A stretch of 64,000 bases of DNA from positions 1,364,001-1,428,000 of the forward strand of contig JARFIW010000663.1 in assembly GCA_036346225.1 (NCBI GenBank), read 5' to 3'. The notes under the pieces were generated by a model. The model did no database searches and was not told the origin of the DNA. It saw only the letters and a list, made by a program, of their open reading frames with translations. A program made the translations under genes and the position numbers. Below, in pieces: positions 12,601-23,384 of this stretch (the stretch's first letter is position 1; each line of letters starts with the position of its first letter). Source of the DNA: Platerodrilus igneus (taxonomy: Eukaryota > Arthropoda > Insecta > Coleoptera > Lycidae).

Positions 12601-15600
12601 AGATCATAAAAATAGATTAGAGAACAATTTTAATAGCTCTAAGAGAGAGATATCAGCTGTTTGTTTCTTTCAACAACAAACAATAGGAAATTTTTACGAT
12701 CGCGATGACTTTACACTAATATCTAATTAAAACGTAAAATCGAAGTAATTATTACAACAGCCGTGACTAATTTTCAAAAAAGAACTTAAAATAATCGAGA
12801 ACACGACGTATTGACTTAATTTTATTATATAAGAATGAGGTTTAATGGAAAGGAAGTAATTCATTCTAACATTAAGCAATATGTCAGTTTCAAGTGAAAT
12901 TCATTCATTAATTCATTTTACGACATGCAACATATAAGTTTCGAGTAATTTGTAATCCATTCTGTGGTTGTTTCCACATATAACATAAGTTATTAAACAT
13001 AATAATTTTGAAGAATACAACAAAAATTAAACTACACATTAATATAAATAATCTTAGCACAAAATCAATTTCTGATTTTAGCCGATTAAAAATAAAAGTA
13101 CTTTGCAAATTGATATTTCAACGTCAAGATTCATTATAAATAGAGACTTGAAGTGAAAGCAAGAAGTATTCATTGCCGTTAATTACAATGGAAATGATAT
13201 TTTTGTAAGCGCTTTTTTACAATACCATCTGCAAGTATAATTTTGTTTCTGTAATTTAATGGGTTAAGTGAGTAAATTAAGCTGGAATAAAATTATAATT
13301 ATAAAAATATTATTTGTCAATGAATAATTTCCAGCAATTTTGAGGTCAAAGCTCGACGCATTTTCACCTCTTACACAAGTTTCTGTCCATCGTAATTGAG
13401 GAATTACATTAACAACCGACGTAATACAAGAATATGTAGATAATCCCGGGAATTTTGGCAACTCACGTATGAGATGTTTGGGTTCTGTACTTGTTATCAA
13501 AGATTAGGTGAAGATTATTTTCATAAGTAAGTAGCTATTATGTAAATTTTCTGTCTAGGTATAAACTGTTAATTGTTTTTATAAGCGTTATTTTGAATCT
13601 AAGAGAATTTTTAGATAATGTATATAAAAGAAAGATGTTTTTGAATGCATAGAAGATTGCTTATAGATATTTCTTAAAATTCCTCTGTTTCATTTTTTTT
13701 GATAAAATTTACAACATATTTTCCGCTGAGTTAACCAGGCAAGGAAAAGAACACGGTAAGATAGAAATTTCATATTTTCTATTGCATTCTCATCAATCCG
13801 ATTGGGCTGTACCAGCGTGACAGCATTATTGTGGCTCCCAACGTTTAGGCACCCGGGTCACAGCGATATTTTGCGGCATTCCAAGTTAGAGGTTCGATTA
13901 ATCCGTCTGAAAATTAGAGTTACTTATCTCGTAAGATTTTGGGGAAGTTTTTTTTTTGTGATATCTAATAGGCTTCAAGTATGCTAGATAGAATGAAAGA
14001 AGTTTGCGAGAGTTTGAGAGTTGAAGAAGGGTAAATTGGATCTCAGGAAAGTTTATATGGAAGAACCAATGAAAGAGCATCCAAAGCTCTTTCAAAGACT
14101 TTGAGATGAAATTTTTAAAACATTTCTGGGGGGACCACCAACAATTTAAGGTTAGAGCTAATTTACTTATAGGCAAATATAGTAGTAATTCAGGTATGAC
14201 GAAGGAGGAAAATGAAAGAAGTTAGGTGATGAAAGGAGAGAGTTGGGGAATGTTACGTTGAAGTAAAATATTGCGAGAGGAACAGGTGATTTAAAAAAAA
14301 GACCACTGTAAGAAAAGGATTATGCGTGTGTACTATGTGTTATAGAAATAGTTGTTTATAGATGTAATTAAAAAGTAAAAATAATAAAATTACTCATCGA
14401 TGCAGAAATATGGCGCTCAACATAAACGCAACGGTATCTATTTCGAATTTTAAATTTTAATTTGGGGAGAAATTATGTGATAACAAAGTCACGAGTCAAA
14501 TTATGCTCATTTACGGCATTTAATATGTAAGTTGCGATTAATTTGTAATTCATTCAAGATTGGTAATGCATTCCGTGGGCGTTTCCACATATAACATAAA
14601 TTATGAAGCATAATTATTTAGAGGAAAACAACAAAAATTAAACGATCTACAATGTAGATCATCTTGGGAAGAGGTCAACCATTAATTTCTAATCTATTAA
14701 AAATAAATTACGTTCATTAACGTATCTTCGACGAATAGAAAAATCAATTAAAATATAAGATGGAACCGGGAACCTTTGAATGCAGTTAAATCCAATGGAC
14801 ACCATGTTCTAATCATAAGCGAAGACAGGTAGCTGATAAGAGAATTTGAAGATTCAAATCACAAGTAAAAATTTGTTTCAAACCTAGAAACTCAATTGGT
14901 ATATTATTAAGTAGACTAGGTCAGAATAAATTTTTATTTTGCGTATAAAATTCTTTTATATAGTTTTTTCCGCAATTTTGAATCAGAGCTCAAAGCGTTT
15001 TTAATCCTTGCCAAGATTTCTGTATAGCGTCTTTGATCAACTAAGTTGACCCGAGTAATAATAATAAAAATTTATATATAACGATGTAATAAAGTGGTCA
15101 CGAGAAGTCATGGAAACCTAAATTCTATCAATAAAACCCACGCAAATAAAAGGAAACAGAAAAATATTAAATTTCCGAATATTCATTGTTCTGCCCTATA
15201 TAAAAATAAGCGTATTGCATGAACAAAGCCACTAAATTCATTTTGCGTTAATAAAAAGCATATTTTCCGTGTATGAAACAAATTTTATTGCATGTACTTT
15301 TAAAGTCCCCTGTAGTTTTCCGTGTGTGTGTAAATGAAAACTAAGACATTTATTTCATTTATCATAAAATACCCTTCCCGTGTATGTTACAATCATTAAG
15401 GCATTTAATACGCGTAAAACAAATATCAATTTACTGCCTTTATTAATTAAAATACTAAATAAATAATTTTGTGCATAAAAACACGTTGTATTGACCGTAA
15501 ACGCCGATCTTTTATTACAATTATTAAGCTGCAGACCTTTTTGTATTTGCAAAACCGTTAAGAAAGCAATTGACGCTTTAATTCCAGAAATCCGTGCTTT

Positions 15601-16994
15601 GATTAGAATGCAAATTAATTTTAAAATATAAATGAAAAGTGTTTCCAAATATTGACTTATTAATTTACCCAATCAACTATAAAGAAATAAAACGCGTACT
15701 TTAATTAATTTTCCGCCTGTGTATAATAAAAAATTCATTTTAATAGAGCTAAATAAAGTTTTTCTGGAATTTTCGTGATTAATAAAGATAAAATACTATA
15801 TTCTTTACCAAGAAATGTTTTGAAAAGCCATTAAATCAATGAATGCTCGATTCTAAGAGCACGAACAGTAAAGATCAATAAAATCTATAAGAATTATTTT
15901 ACAGTTTTGGTGTCTCTCAATAAAAGTAGAATGCGACCCGATCAGTAACTTCGTTTATTAGAAAAGGATAAACGGCACGATTTAGGGCGTACATAAATCA
16001 TAGTTGACACTAATTAGACCATTAAGCGCGCCATTTTTGTTAAACTTAAATTACTCAGGCGACTAATGCTTCCAATTAAATCTGGAATCGCATGAAAAAA
16101 AGGTGACGTAGTTAAAATTTTTATATATAAGCCGGAACTTTATTAGAGGAAGATTTATCAATTCGTAATTCGTCACCAATTCACACTTCAATTTACGAGA
16201 TCTACATGTAAAATGGAATTAAATTGCGATTCTCTACCAAGTAATATGTAACGTTGACTAAAGATTTCATTTGCAGCCAAATAACATGGAGAGATGTATG
16301 CCTTTTGATGAAATATTTGTAAAATACATTGAAGATTGAACATTTTTCGATACAAAAGCTGCTTTAAAGCTAATTAATTTAAAATTAAAAAAGCACTTTG
16401 AAAATTAACATTCTAACTGAAGATTTAAAGGGATATGAATAATCTTGTACAGTGAGATTTTAACAACGTCGATGTACAAATAAAATTCGGAGGTATTTGA
16501 AATCATTAACTACGTTGAAAATGAGATAATAATAAGCACTAACTGACCTGCAAGTATAAATTTTAGATTGTTTCGTTTGTAACTGATAAAAATATATGTG
16601 TCTTAGCCGGCTAGAATAAGTTCTTAATCTTATAATTTTTTTTTTTTGTGGGCGGATAATTACTGGAAGATTTTGAGTCGGAATTGCAGCATCCTGACCT
16701 TTAATAAATTATCCGTGGCAGTTATTGACCAATCACCTTTATTAACGAGGTCATAGAACGTAGGAAATTATCCAGGTATTAATTAAAAAAGATTTGAACA
16801 TCTTAACAAAGATTAGGTAAAGAATATTTCAATAATTCTGTAACTCGTAGGAACTATTGTATGTATGAACCGAACCTGTAAATTTCCAAATACAGAAAAG
16901 AAAAAGAAGGTAAGATAATAATTTCAAATTTAAAATTTGCTGTACCGTTGTCGCAGCACTCTTTTAGTGATGTTTAACCCAAGGCGTTGTCAGA

Positions 16995-17058
<64 letters not shown>

Positions 17059-20000
17059 GAAAAATTAAAGAAAATTTTATGATTCATATATAAAATGTTT
17101 AGGAGTTTGCAAATAATTAACGAGGATTAAGTGAAGATTATTTTAATACGTAAGCAATTGTTAGATAAATGTTTTGTCTAAACTTAAGCCGAAAATTGTA
17201 TTTACAAGCGTTATTTATACCTGTGTGCGTAAGAGATTATTTAGATAATATGTGTAGTGTAAAGGAAAGATGTTTCGAATGTAAAAAAATTGTTCATAGA
17301 TGTATCTTGAGACTTCTGTTTTATTTCATTTTTGTAAGTTTCGTAGCATATTTTCCGCTTAGCTAGCCAGACCACGGTAAGATGCACATTTATATATATT
17401 GATGCGTTGAAAACGTCACTAAAAGAGTGCTGTGATAACGCCGCGCTGAGAGCGTCGTTAAAAGAGTCCGGTGATACAGATATAGCAATTTGTAGAACTT
17501 GAAATTGTTCACTTACCCTCCTTTCTAACTATATTTGGCAAGCTCAACGGAATTGAAGAAGTTTTCAAAATGAAATCAAACATAGCAATATCACAAAAAA
17601 TTTATACAGTATGAAATATTCTTGCTCATACAAAAGCACATAGAACATTTACAACATCGTTTCTTTCAAACATAACTAATTTCTAAAAAGTGTTCCTTAC
17701 CTTATTTTAAATTTACAGAATTAAACTTTTTCTTTTATGGATGGTTTGCCTGGTTATGATTATTCCCATGCTTGTAAGATTTGTCTGAGCCGAAAAAATC
17801 CTTAACAAAAATCTATTTAAAAGGTCAGGGTATTTCGAACTCTAAACACAATTTTTCCTGGTAAAATTCCTTTACAAAAAAAATACTATATGATTAACAC
17901 TTATTATTCTACCTTAAATTAAATACAAATTCTGCAATTTCAGTTAAAAATAAATATAAAAGTAATACTTGCAGAATCCACAAAAAGCTCCTCGTAATTA
18001 AAAATCTTCTTATTTTAAATTGACATTAAATCAGCTTACAAGATTCTTTCATATTTAAGATTCTCATTTCAAGCAGCAGTTACTAAAGTACATTTTGCTT
18101 AAATCTTCTTTTCTATTATTTAATAAAATTTTTTAAGATAGCGTTATCTTGAAGAATTTCCCCTCTTGTAATTACTAATTTTTATTTTTTTTGTAAGTTA
18201 CGTTTAAAACATCTTTTCTTTATTTATTGTAACTTTGTAATTATTAAATTACAGTACGCTTACTGCATACTTCAAATATTATCATCGCAGCTTAAATTAA
18301 AATAACATTTTGCGTTCGAATTTAAGAATGGAATAAATCAAATCAACCCTCGTTTTTAATAAACGCCTCCTTATATACATGAATTTATCTGTTTCCAGAA
18401 CCGCGATTCCATTTTAAATAATAAACGCCTGTCTTATGTAATTTTCTTGGAAGTCTTCATTAGACTTCAAAATTGTTGGGTTTTACTACCTTGTTATCTA
18501 GTTCCAGTTATTCGTGATGCGCGTTGTTTGTCCTTGTTTAACACCCAAGGTAATGTGTCGCATCGCTTCTTTCCTACTGTGAATGTAAAAGGTAATAAGT
18601 AATTTTTATCAGTTTTTACGTATTTTTCAGTGATCGGGCCGCTTTTTGAAATAAAATGTTTCATTTATTAATTAGTTTATACGAATTTGACGTATTCTCC
18701 CGAAACTTCTTTTTTAAAGTCATTCCAGAAAATTCTCTATTTAAAATAAATTTATGTAATCCACAGGGCGATTAACTTAAACATGAATTAGCTTTTAATG
18801 CAAAATGGGTTGCATTTTTTATTAAAAATGCATTGATAGTTAGTAAGTGAAAATAAATGGCTTTGCATTTATCGTAAAATGATCAATTTGCGTTCGCATT
18901 TAAATGCGTTTTAAAGTATTACAATTAATTATTTTTACATATACAACTTACGTTACTTCCTATGTACATACAATACGCCTAAATCATACAGGATGATTAT
19001 TTATACACGCGCAATTTTCGTTTTTGCATGGCACTTTAATGAATAAAAGTAGCTTGTATTTTACAGACTGTAACCATGAATTTACGGATATTTTTATTTT
19101 TCCGGTTTCCTTTATATCTTAGTGGGGATTTATTTTTAGAATTTGGATTTCAATAAAACCTTCGTGACCCCTTATCACGTAAATATATACAGACGTGATA
19201 ATGAGGTCACGAGAGGTCATTGAACACCAAATTCTATCAAAAATTACCACCCAAAAAGAAGAAAAATGGAAAAACGTAAAAATTTATTGTAGAGTAAAAT
19301 GATCGTGAAACGAATGTAAACTTAAAAGCTCAATTTTTTAGTTAATTTATTTCATGAATAATTATTCTGTAAATACTAAACATCACTTAAATTTTAAACT
19401 ATGCGAGTTAAGGTTCGTAGCTTGGGAGCGCCCTTTTTAAAAACCATTTCCAAACTTCTTAACAAATTTATTTTTATTGATACAGAATTGACTTATGGAA
19501 TTTTGACAAATTAATTGAATATTACTTTAATCGAAATTACACTAGTTAATTGTACTAAGATGAGTAGTCTAACAAAATGCAATACTAAATCTGATCGCTG
19601 GACTGACTGTCGTTGACTGGGGCTCCCGGGCTTTTTATAATATCCCTACCCCCTCACATGGCTGTGGGAACTTGCAGATCCCATGTCTGCTTTTTCATAA
19701 CTCTATTCATAACTACATTGTTGCAATCTTAATTTCTAAGTATTCACGGTACCTGACCGTCGGTGACCGTCTGTGAACTGACATCTGCAGTGTCACTATC
19801 GTCCGCGATACAAAGTAGCGCATCCGTTCTTATGAACGTTAATATACTTTACAAATTGTCATTGATTTACTTTGTTGAACTTCACTTGGCGTATTATTAA
19901 CATTTTCTAATAATTTCCTAACTATTCTAATTCTTTATGTATACATCAATTGGGGGATACATAACTTGCGAAACTAAAATCGGCACACTGTTTGGATACA

Positions 20001-23000
20001 AATCAATCACTAAGAATCCAATTGCAAATTTTAAATAATACAAACGCTTCCTTAAATTAAAACGTGATGATATTCAAGCGTCTCCCTAAATTAAAACGTG
20101 GTAACTGCCTTTTCATCCTTCCAATTATTAACTGTTGATCAAACATTCTACAATTATTATTTACTGCAGACGTTAATTTCACCAATGGGAATAATATCTG
20201 TTGCACTTTTATATTTACATTACTCATTCAACAATTGAATTGCTCTAAATAAGAAAATGTAACTGATATTGTTCCCATTAGTTGAAAAAACTTTCCAATG
20301 GTAATTTGTAAAGTATTTTCGGTCGGCCTTTCTCTCGGTCGTTCTGTCGGCTTTTCTTCGGCTCTTCTATCGGCTTTTCTATCGGCTTTTCTCTCGACTT
20401 TTCTCACGGCCTTTCTCGCGATCTTTCACGCGGCCTTTCTCGCGGCCTTTCTTATTACACTTATATCGGTGATACATTTATATGGTGATAGTTCTTTAAA
20501 AGTCGGTAATACAGTTAAAAGCCGATAATACAGTTACCAAAGTTCATGAAATACATCGCGCAAGCTCAATGAATAAAGCGAGTGACGCCTCTAGCGGAGG
20601 GCAGCGCGAAACCCTTTTACAGGTTTCACGTGGCCAACTACCATGACGTCATCATTGCCCCAAATTATATTGCGCCATAATCGGAAATATAAAAAATTAA
20701 ACAATGAAAGATAAAAGCGAATAATTTTAACAAACAGAATACTCACATAAGATATCCGGCTACATCCCGGAGGGATTAAAGATGGTGATTCCTCCGGAGC
20801 TGTAGCGGGTCATGGACATCAGGGTCGTGGAGTCCAGTTTGCCGAAGGTTGCTGATTACCTACCTATGCAGGGAATGACGGAAAAAAACAGGTAAGGGTC
20901 GACAAACAAAAGATAAGCAAGCAGGATATCTACATAGGTAAAGCTAGCTATACGTTACCAAAAAAACGACCACTTCACTCGACCAACCCAGGCAAAAGGC
21001 CACGTTTCAAAGCGTCACCCAAACCTCTCGCCACTTTGTCCCCACTCTTTGTCCTTTTCACATCCGCACGAAGTTATTCGTCTACCCCTCTAGTGTCGCA
21101 CGATCTGCGCAAACTCACTGTGTCGTATCGGAAGTACACGTCTAGTTTATTTAAAATTCCCGCGCACCGCGTCTTTTGAAATTATGGCGCGAAACTTCCG
21201 TACATCAAAACTTAACCTAGAAACAATGTTTAAGTGCCGATTTGGCACGTAACACCTTTCTCTCGGCCGTTCTCGCGGCATTTCTCGCGGCCTTCCTCGC
21301 GGTCTTTCTCGCGGCCTTTTTCGCGGCCTCTCTTGCGGCTTTTTTTTTTGCAGCGTATTGCGCTTTTTGGATGGCTTTTTTCATAAAATTTGTTGTTCAA
21401 TGACCTCTCGTGACCTCATTATCACGTCAAGATATATAAAAAGCGTGTTTATTGGTTTAAGTTCTAGAATGCAGTGCAGTGTTGAGATAAAAGCATATGT
21501 AAACGACAAACAATCACCTTAAATTTTAGAATAGACTGGAACGTTAACAAAATATATAGCGAAATAGTGACGAGAATGTTGAAAACGCCTAAAAGGGTTA
21601 TTTAAATCCAATTCGGACAGCTACTATTTCAGTGTTGATTGAAACGTCGACATGAGGGCATGCTCTCTTTGATAACATACAGTTTGTACACAATGTAAAT
21701 ATTTGTCAGTAATAATTATTTATAGAATATTATAATGGAAGATAGACAATTAAAACCAATTAAAACTATTGCATGATTAAATTTACTTAAACATTAAAAA
21801 TTAATCGTAATGGAAGCATATTGATAAATAGATCAAGTTGTTCTTAAAACAATCTAACAGTGGATGGGTCATCGATCGATATTAAATTATAGAATTGGTT
21901 GAATAGAAAATCAACAACGAAAAGGTACTTTCGGTAAAAATTTTAAAAAATTATTTTGAGTGATTTATAATAGATTCATATTTATAGATTGAACAGCTGT
22001 GTTGCATAGTTAGATTTTTGTGTGCAAGTCATTCTAATTTAAAGGTTTTTAGTGGCATTTTTGATAAACCTACGCACTGGATTTGTTATTACACGAGGTA
22101 GAGTAAAACATACTGAATTCTGTTACATTTTAACACGGTTTTTAATGAGAAATAGTGTTAAATTATATAACTTCTAAAAGTTGTGGGTGTACATTTAATT
22201 ATAGGGTAGGTTTGATTAAGGAGTTAGTAATAAACGATAATTCTATGTTTAAAATTTGTTTATTTGAGATTAATGTAGAGAAGAACTTAGAATAAGTGTT
22301 GTAAGAAAAGGAGATGTTATGGACTCTTTATTTTTGCATATAAAGTACGTGCAGTGAGGAAGTTATTTCGAATCATCATGGTATTTGTATTTAGGATATT
22401 GTTTGTAAGAGAAAGTTGTTGTGGATGTACTATATTTGTATTTGAAAGATTTTGCAGAGGATTGATTTGAATTTTAGTACCTATATGATCACAAAAGATT
22501 TATTAATTGTAGAAGATAAGAATCCAGAAAAGAGAGCTAGCAAAAATTAGTAGCGGGAAATTTAGTACATACATTCATCCATAGCAACTTTGATTGACGC
22601 CCAACATCGAGCAGTTCACGGCAATATCTATAGATGTATAAATGTATGGGTGTGATTTCTAATTTTCGCTATATGATAGGGTTTAGCTCAAGAGTATTTT
22701 CAACCAGAAACTAGATAAAGCAACAAAAAAATCCGAAAAGGAATTACGACTTCTTGATTAAGGTCGCGGTTAAAGATTTCCCAAAAAGAGAACTTACTTT
22801 AAAGCAGCGACAAGAAATCTTAAAAAAAATTTGGTCTCTGGAGGAATTAGGCACACCATTAGGAAAGTGTAATAAGGTACAATACGACGGCGGCGTTCCT
22901 ATTTTTCCATCCCCAACTAATGTCCGAAAGTGCAATAAAATAATTTTCAAAGGCTCTATTTTTGATGGAAATAACAACAGTAACGTTTGATGGGTTTGAT

Positions 23001-23322
23001 GTACATTTTTATTTAATATCTTAACTTACCATAACGTCGTCCTGTTGCGGAAATTGACCACTTTTAAAACCTTCCAGTATATCTAATTTTAAAAAAGGAT
23101 TGAGAAGAATTTCGAGGTTATTTTGTACATACCGTTGCTAATTTTAAATTTTGGTTGACAAACATTCTTTAACAACTTCAGAGCAGATTTCATTTGGGCT
23201 TCTGTCATCTGCAAGAAATTGTTCAATATAGAAAATGCGTACAATTTCATTACTCTTACCGCGCTATAAACGCTCCGTACTAATAATAAACAAAACACTG
23301 ATGTGATCACAGCACTTTTCAT
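3558..23322 (-). CDS. Odorant-binding protein, six-cysteine classic type, six exons assembled
   Basis: OBPs are small secreted proteins of the sensillum lymph and other tissues that carry hydrophobic ligands. Joining six minus-strand exons with GT/AG borders and matching phases gives 135 codons. Residues 1-20 are a hydrophobic signal peptide. The mature part has cysteines at 38, 65, 69, 109, 119 and 128, a spacing of C-x26-C-x3-C-x39-C-x9-C-x8-C, which fits the classic OBP pattern exactly. Family-like stretches include CQPKFKIS, GQFP, CYMEC and the CKDA block. No stop or frameshift occurs through the sixth cysteine. The end is unsettled: exon 6 either stops coding at a GTAATG donor and continues in a short unseen exon, or reads on for 43 residues to a stop at 3428-3426. 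The gene covers almost 20 kb because introns 3 and 5 are loaded with repeats. Confidence 0.9.
3692..4231. other. Intronic stretch, nothing recognised
   Basis: AT-rich sequence inside OBP intron 5. I see no coding or repeat signal beyond weak extension of the left arm of the fold-back that follows (a CATTCCGTATTT motif near 4148 is echoed in the right flank near 4725). Confidence 0.5.
4232..4697. repeat. Fold-back inverted repeat, about 220-bp arms with 16-bp loop
   Basis: The left arm 4232-4464 is the near reverse complement of 4481-4697, separated by the loop at 4465-4480. Both arms contain GTCAAGCTGCAAGTGCACCC, ACGGAAGCGCGTACGCGGTG and GCATTGCACATCATCAATC in inverted order. The arms differ by a few substitutions and small indels. 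Because of this, the same short peptide is readable from each arm outward; that is a by-product of symmetry, not a gene. It is probably a fold-back transposon remnant. Confidence 0.85.
5060..5880. repeat. Degenerate TTTCTCGGCTTTT simple-repeat block
   Basis: About 800 bp made of variants of TTTTCTCGGCTTTTAGAAGC. The units vary in length from roughly 12 to 25 bp with no strict period. A related unit, TTTCTCGCGGCC, returns at 20330-20455 and 21258-21345. An open frame at 5062-5424 encodes only F/S/L/G-rich low-complexity sequence and comes from the repeat. Confidence 0.8.
5941..8250. repeat. 9-bp minisatellite (GGATGATAC)n, 2.3 kb, with higher-order units
   Basis: About 250 copies of a 9-bp unit with consensus GATGATACG. 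Because 9 is a multiple of 3 and the unit lacks stops, frames stay open on both strands, giving artificial D-D-T, I-R-M and I-R-I polypeptides. Higher-order structure is visible. The variant string starting GGATCATGCGGTTCAT recurs at 7753 and 8041, 288 bp apart (32 units). A GATAATTCGGATCATACGGG string near 6420 recurs near 7050, about 630 bp apart (70 units). GATACAGAAGATACGG markers recur at least nine times in the second half. It lies in OBP intron 5. Confidence 0.95.
8310..9053. other. OBP intron 5, unique-looking part
   Basis: AT-rich sequence with no recognisable gene, RNA or repeat between the minisatellite and exon 5. A 71-codon minus-strand frame at 8749-8964 has no family features. 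Confidence 0.5.
9054..9162 (-). CDS. OBP exon 5 (cysteine 4)
   Basis: The acceptor is TTAATTTTAG before 9162 and the donor is G|GTGAGTG at 9053. It encodes 36 complete codons plus one base. It starts MKEGKLNFDQF, the typical helix after cysteine 3, and ends with the LENCKDA segment carrying cysteine 4. The leading methionine is not a translation start; it is the first codon of an internal exon in phase 0. Confidence 0.9.
9214..9249 (-). CDS. OBP exon 4 (cysteines 2 and 3)
   Basis: A 36-bp microexon with acceptor GTTTCAG before 9249 and donor G|GTAAAC at 9213. It encodes CYMECVFRTGQL, the invariant C-x3-C of insect OBPs. Phase is 0 on both sides, matching exon 3 upstream and exon 5 downstream. 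It is too short to be found by open-frame length. Confidence 0.88.
9260..12890. other. OBP intron 3, 3' part, no gene seen
   Basis: About 3.6 kb of AT-rich intron. I see no conserved coding frame, tRNA, simple repeat or terminal repeat. A plus-strand frame of 80 codons at 11704-11946 has no recognisable feature. Confidence 0.5.
12890..13790. repeat. Dispersed AT-rich repeat family, copy A
   Basis: The part around 12950-13060 (CATTCTGTGG, TTTCCACATATAACATAA, ACAACAAAAATTAAAC) is matched at about 14555-14645. The part 13160-13790 (ATGGAAATGA, AGATTAGGTGAAGATTATTTT, CATATTTTCCGCTGAG) is matched at about 16540-17390. A further start-like copy is near 56560. Similarity is partial, so this is an old repeat. 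No coding capacity is visible. Confidence 0.6.
14520..14660. repeat. Dispersed repeat family, copy B fragment
   Basis: Shares TTTCCACATATAACATAA and GAAAACAACAAAAATTAAAC with 12950-13060 in the same orientation. Confidence 0.6.
14700..16530. other. OBP intron 3, mostly unassigned
   Basis: AT-rich sequence without recognisable genes. One block near 15085-15135 (GTGGTCACGAGAAGTCATGG and AATTCTATCAATAAAACC) resembles the terminal motif of the inverted pair at 19196-19250 and 21393-21435, so it may be a third copy of that element end. Confidence 0.45.
16540..17390. repeat. Dispersed repeat family, copy C, split by a (TA)n tract
   Basis: Matches 13160-13790 in order: a TGAAAATGAGATAA start, GATTAAGTGAAGATTATTTTAA at 17124, TTACAAGCGTTATTT, TTTAGATAATATGTGTA, and CATATTTTCCGCTTAG near 17348. 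A (TA)n run interrupts it at 16996. The 65-codon open frame at 17169-17366 falls inside this repeat and is not conserved as protein in copy A. Confidence 0.6.
16948..17475. repeat. Inverted and tandem copies of a TCACTAAAAGAGTGCTG motif around the (TA)n tract
   Basis: The block near 16950-16975 (GCAGCACTCTTTTAGTGATG) is the reverse complement of 17412-17435 (CGTCACTAAAAGAGTGCTGTG). A second tandem copy follows at about 17445-17475 (CGTCGTTAAAAGAGTCCGGTG). The arms flank the TA microsatellite at 16996-17048 and about 350 bp of repeat family sequence. Confidence 0.65.
16996..17048. repeat. (TA)n microsatellite
   Basis: About 26 uninterrupted TA units inside OBP intron 3. Confidence 0.95.
17480..19190. 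other. OBP intron 3, no gene seen
   Basis: About 1.7 kb of AT-rich sequence with no long frame, no RNA gene signature and no clear repeat. Confidence 0.5.
19406..19966. mobile_element. Solo LTR of the gypsy-like element, target duplication TGCG
   Basis: Starts AGTTAAGGTTCG and ends GGGGGATACATAACT. It matches the two LTRs of the element at 38688-47664 along its length, including the CTCCCGGGC...TTTTATAA and CTTGCAGATC segments. It is flanked by TGCG at 19402-19405 and 19967-19970. A lone LTR with an intact 4-bp duplication shows insertion followed by LTR-LTR recombination that removed the internal part. It sits in OBP intron 3. Confidence 0.92.
20330..20460. repeat. CTCGGCTTTT / CTCGCGGCC simple repeat
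   Basis: Tandem variants of TTTCTCGCGGCC and TTCTATCGGC. Related to 5060-5880 and 21258-21345. The 76-codon frame at 20298-20528 is a product of this repeat. Confidence 0.75.
20530..21250. other. Relatively GC-rich intronic segment, unassigned
   Basis: Contains GCG-rich pieces such as ATTATGGCGCGAAACTTCCG near 21183, and lacks a convincing open frame. It could be part of the inverted-repeat-bounded element. I see no transposase motif. Confidence 0.35.
21258..21345. repeat. CTCGCGGCC simple repeat
   Basis: About seven imperfect tandem copies of TTTCTCGCGGCC. The same unit type occurs at 20330-20460. Confidence 0.8.
21440..23029. other. OBP intron 3, 5' part
   Basis: Mostly AT-rich unassigned sequence. 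At 22754-22990 both strands are open for 77-78 codons. The plus reading (…QRQEILKKIWSLEELGTPLGKC…) looks somewhat protein-like but lacks any motif I recognise and has no flanking exon, so I leave it uncalled. Confidence 0.4.
23030..23082 (-). CDS. OBP exon 3
   Basis: The acceptor is AAAATTAG before 23082 and the donor is G|GTAAGTTAAG at 23029. Together with one base from exon 2 it encodes D-ILEGFKSGQFPQQDDVM, the helix and loop between cysteines 1 and 2, which carries the G-x-F-P motif common in OBPs. Phase 1 at entry and 0 at exit agree with its neighbours. Confidence 0.9.
23133..23208 (-). CDS. OBP exon 2 (cysteine 1)
   Basis: The acceptor is TTTCTTGCAG before 23208 and the donor is G|GTATGTAC at 23132. 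It encodes MTEAQMKSALKLLKNVCQ onward, then PKFKISN. This is the N-terminal helix of a classic OBP with cysteine 1 and the C-x-P-K-F motif. The intron between exons 2 and 3 is only 50 bp. Confidence 0.92.
23260..23322 (-). CDS. OBP exon 1 (signal peptide)
   Basis: The ATG at 23322 opens 21 codons, MKSAVITSVFCLLLVRSVYS then A: a short basic start, a hydrophobic core and a small-residue cleavage region. The donor is G|GTAAGAG at 23259. The intron to exon 2 is 51 bp. It is the only ATG in frame near a TATA-like motif. Confidence 0.92.
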
Positions 23323-23370
23323 TTTGATAAATGTTAATTTGGTAAAAATATGTTCAAAGTATTCTTGATC

Positions 23371-23381
23371 GTTTTTATATA
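23371..23381 (-). promoter_or_regulatory. TATA-box candidate of the OBP gene
   Basis: On the minus strand the motif reads TATATAAAAAC, about 50 bp upstream of the start codon. A start site about 30 bp downstream would give a 5' leader of roughly 20-30 nt. The motif and position fit a focused insect promoter, but AT-rich context makes chance matches likely. Confidence 0.45.
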
Positions 23382-23384
23382 AGC

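Larger units (their letters stand above)
19192..21436. mobile_element. Possible 2.2 kb element bounded by inverted repeats
   Basis: The sequence ACGTGATAATGAGGTCACGA at 19195-19214, continuing into GAGGTCATTGAACA, is repeated inverted at about 21390-21426, where it reads TTCAATGACCTCTCGTGACC then TCATTATCACGTC. The match is about 35 bp and close to perfect. Between the arms lie the solo LTR (inserted later), GC-richer sequence at 20530-21250 and CTCGCGGCC simple repeats. No transposase is seen, so if it is an element it is non-autonomous. Confidence 0.45.

Noticed and set aside
20298..20528. 76-codon alanine/phenylalanine/leucine-rich frame resembling a membrane protein
   Set aside because: Comes from the CTCGCGGCC simple repeat; hydrophobicity is a by-product of the repeat.
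22754..22990. Protein-like 78-codon frame (QRQEILKKIWSLEELGTPLG)
   Set aside because: No family recognised, opposite strand equally open, no splice partner; kept only as a note in the interval entry.
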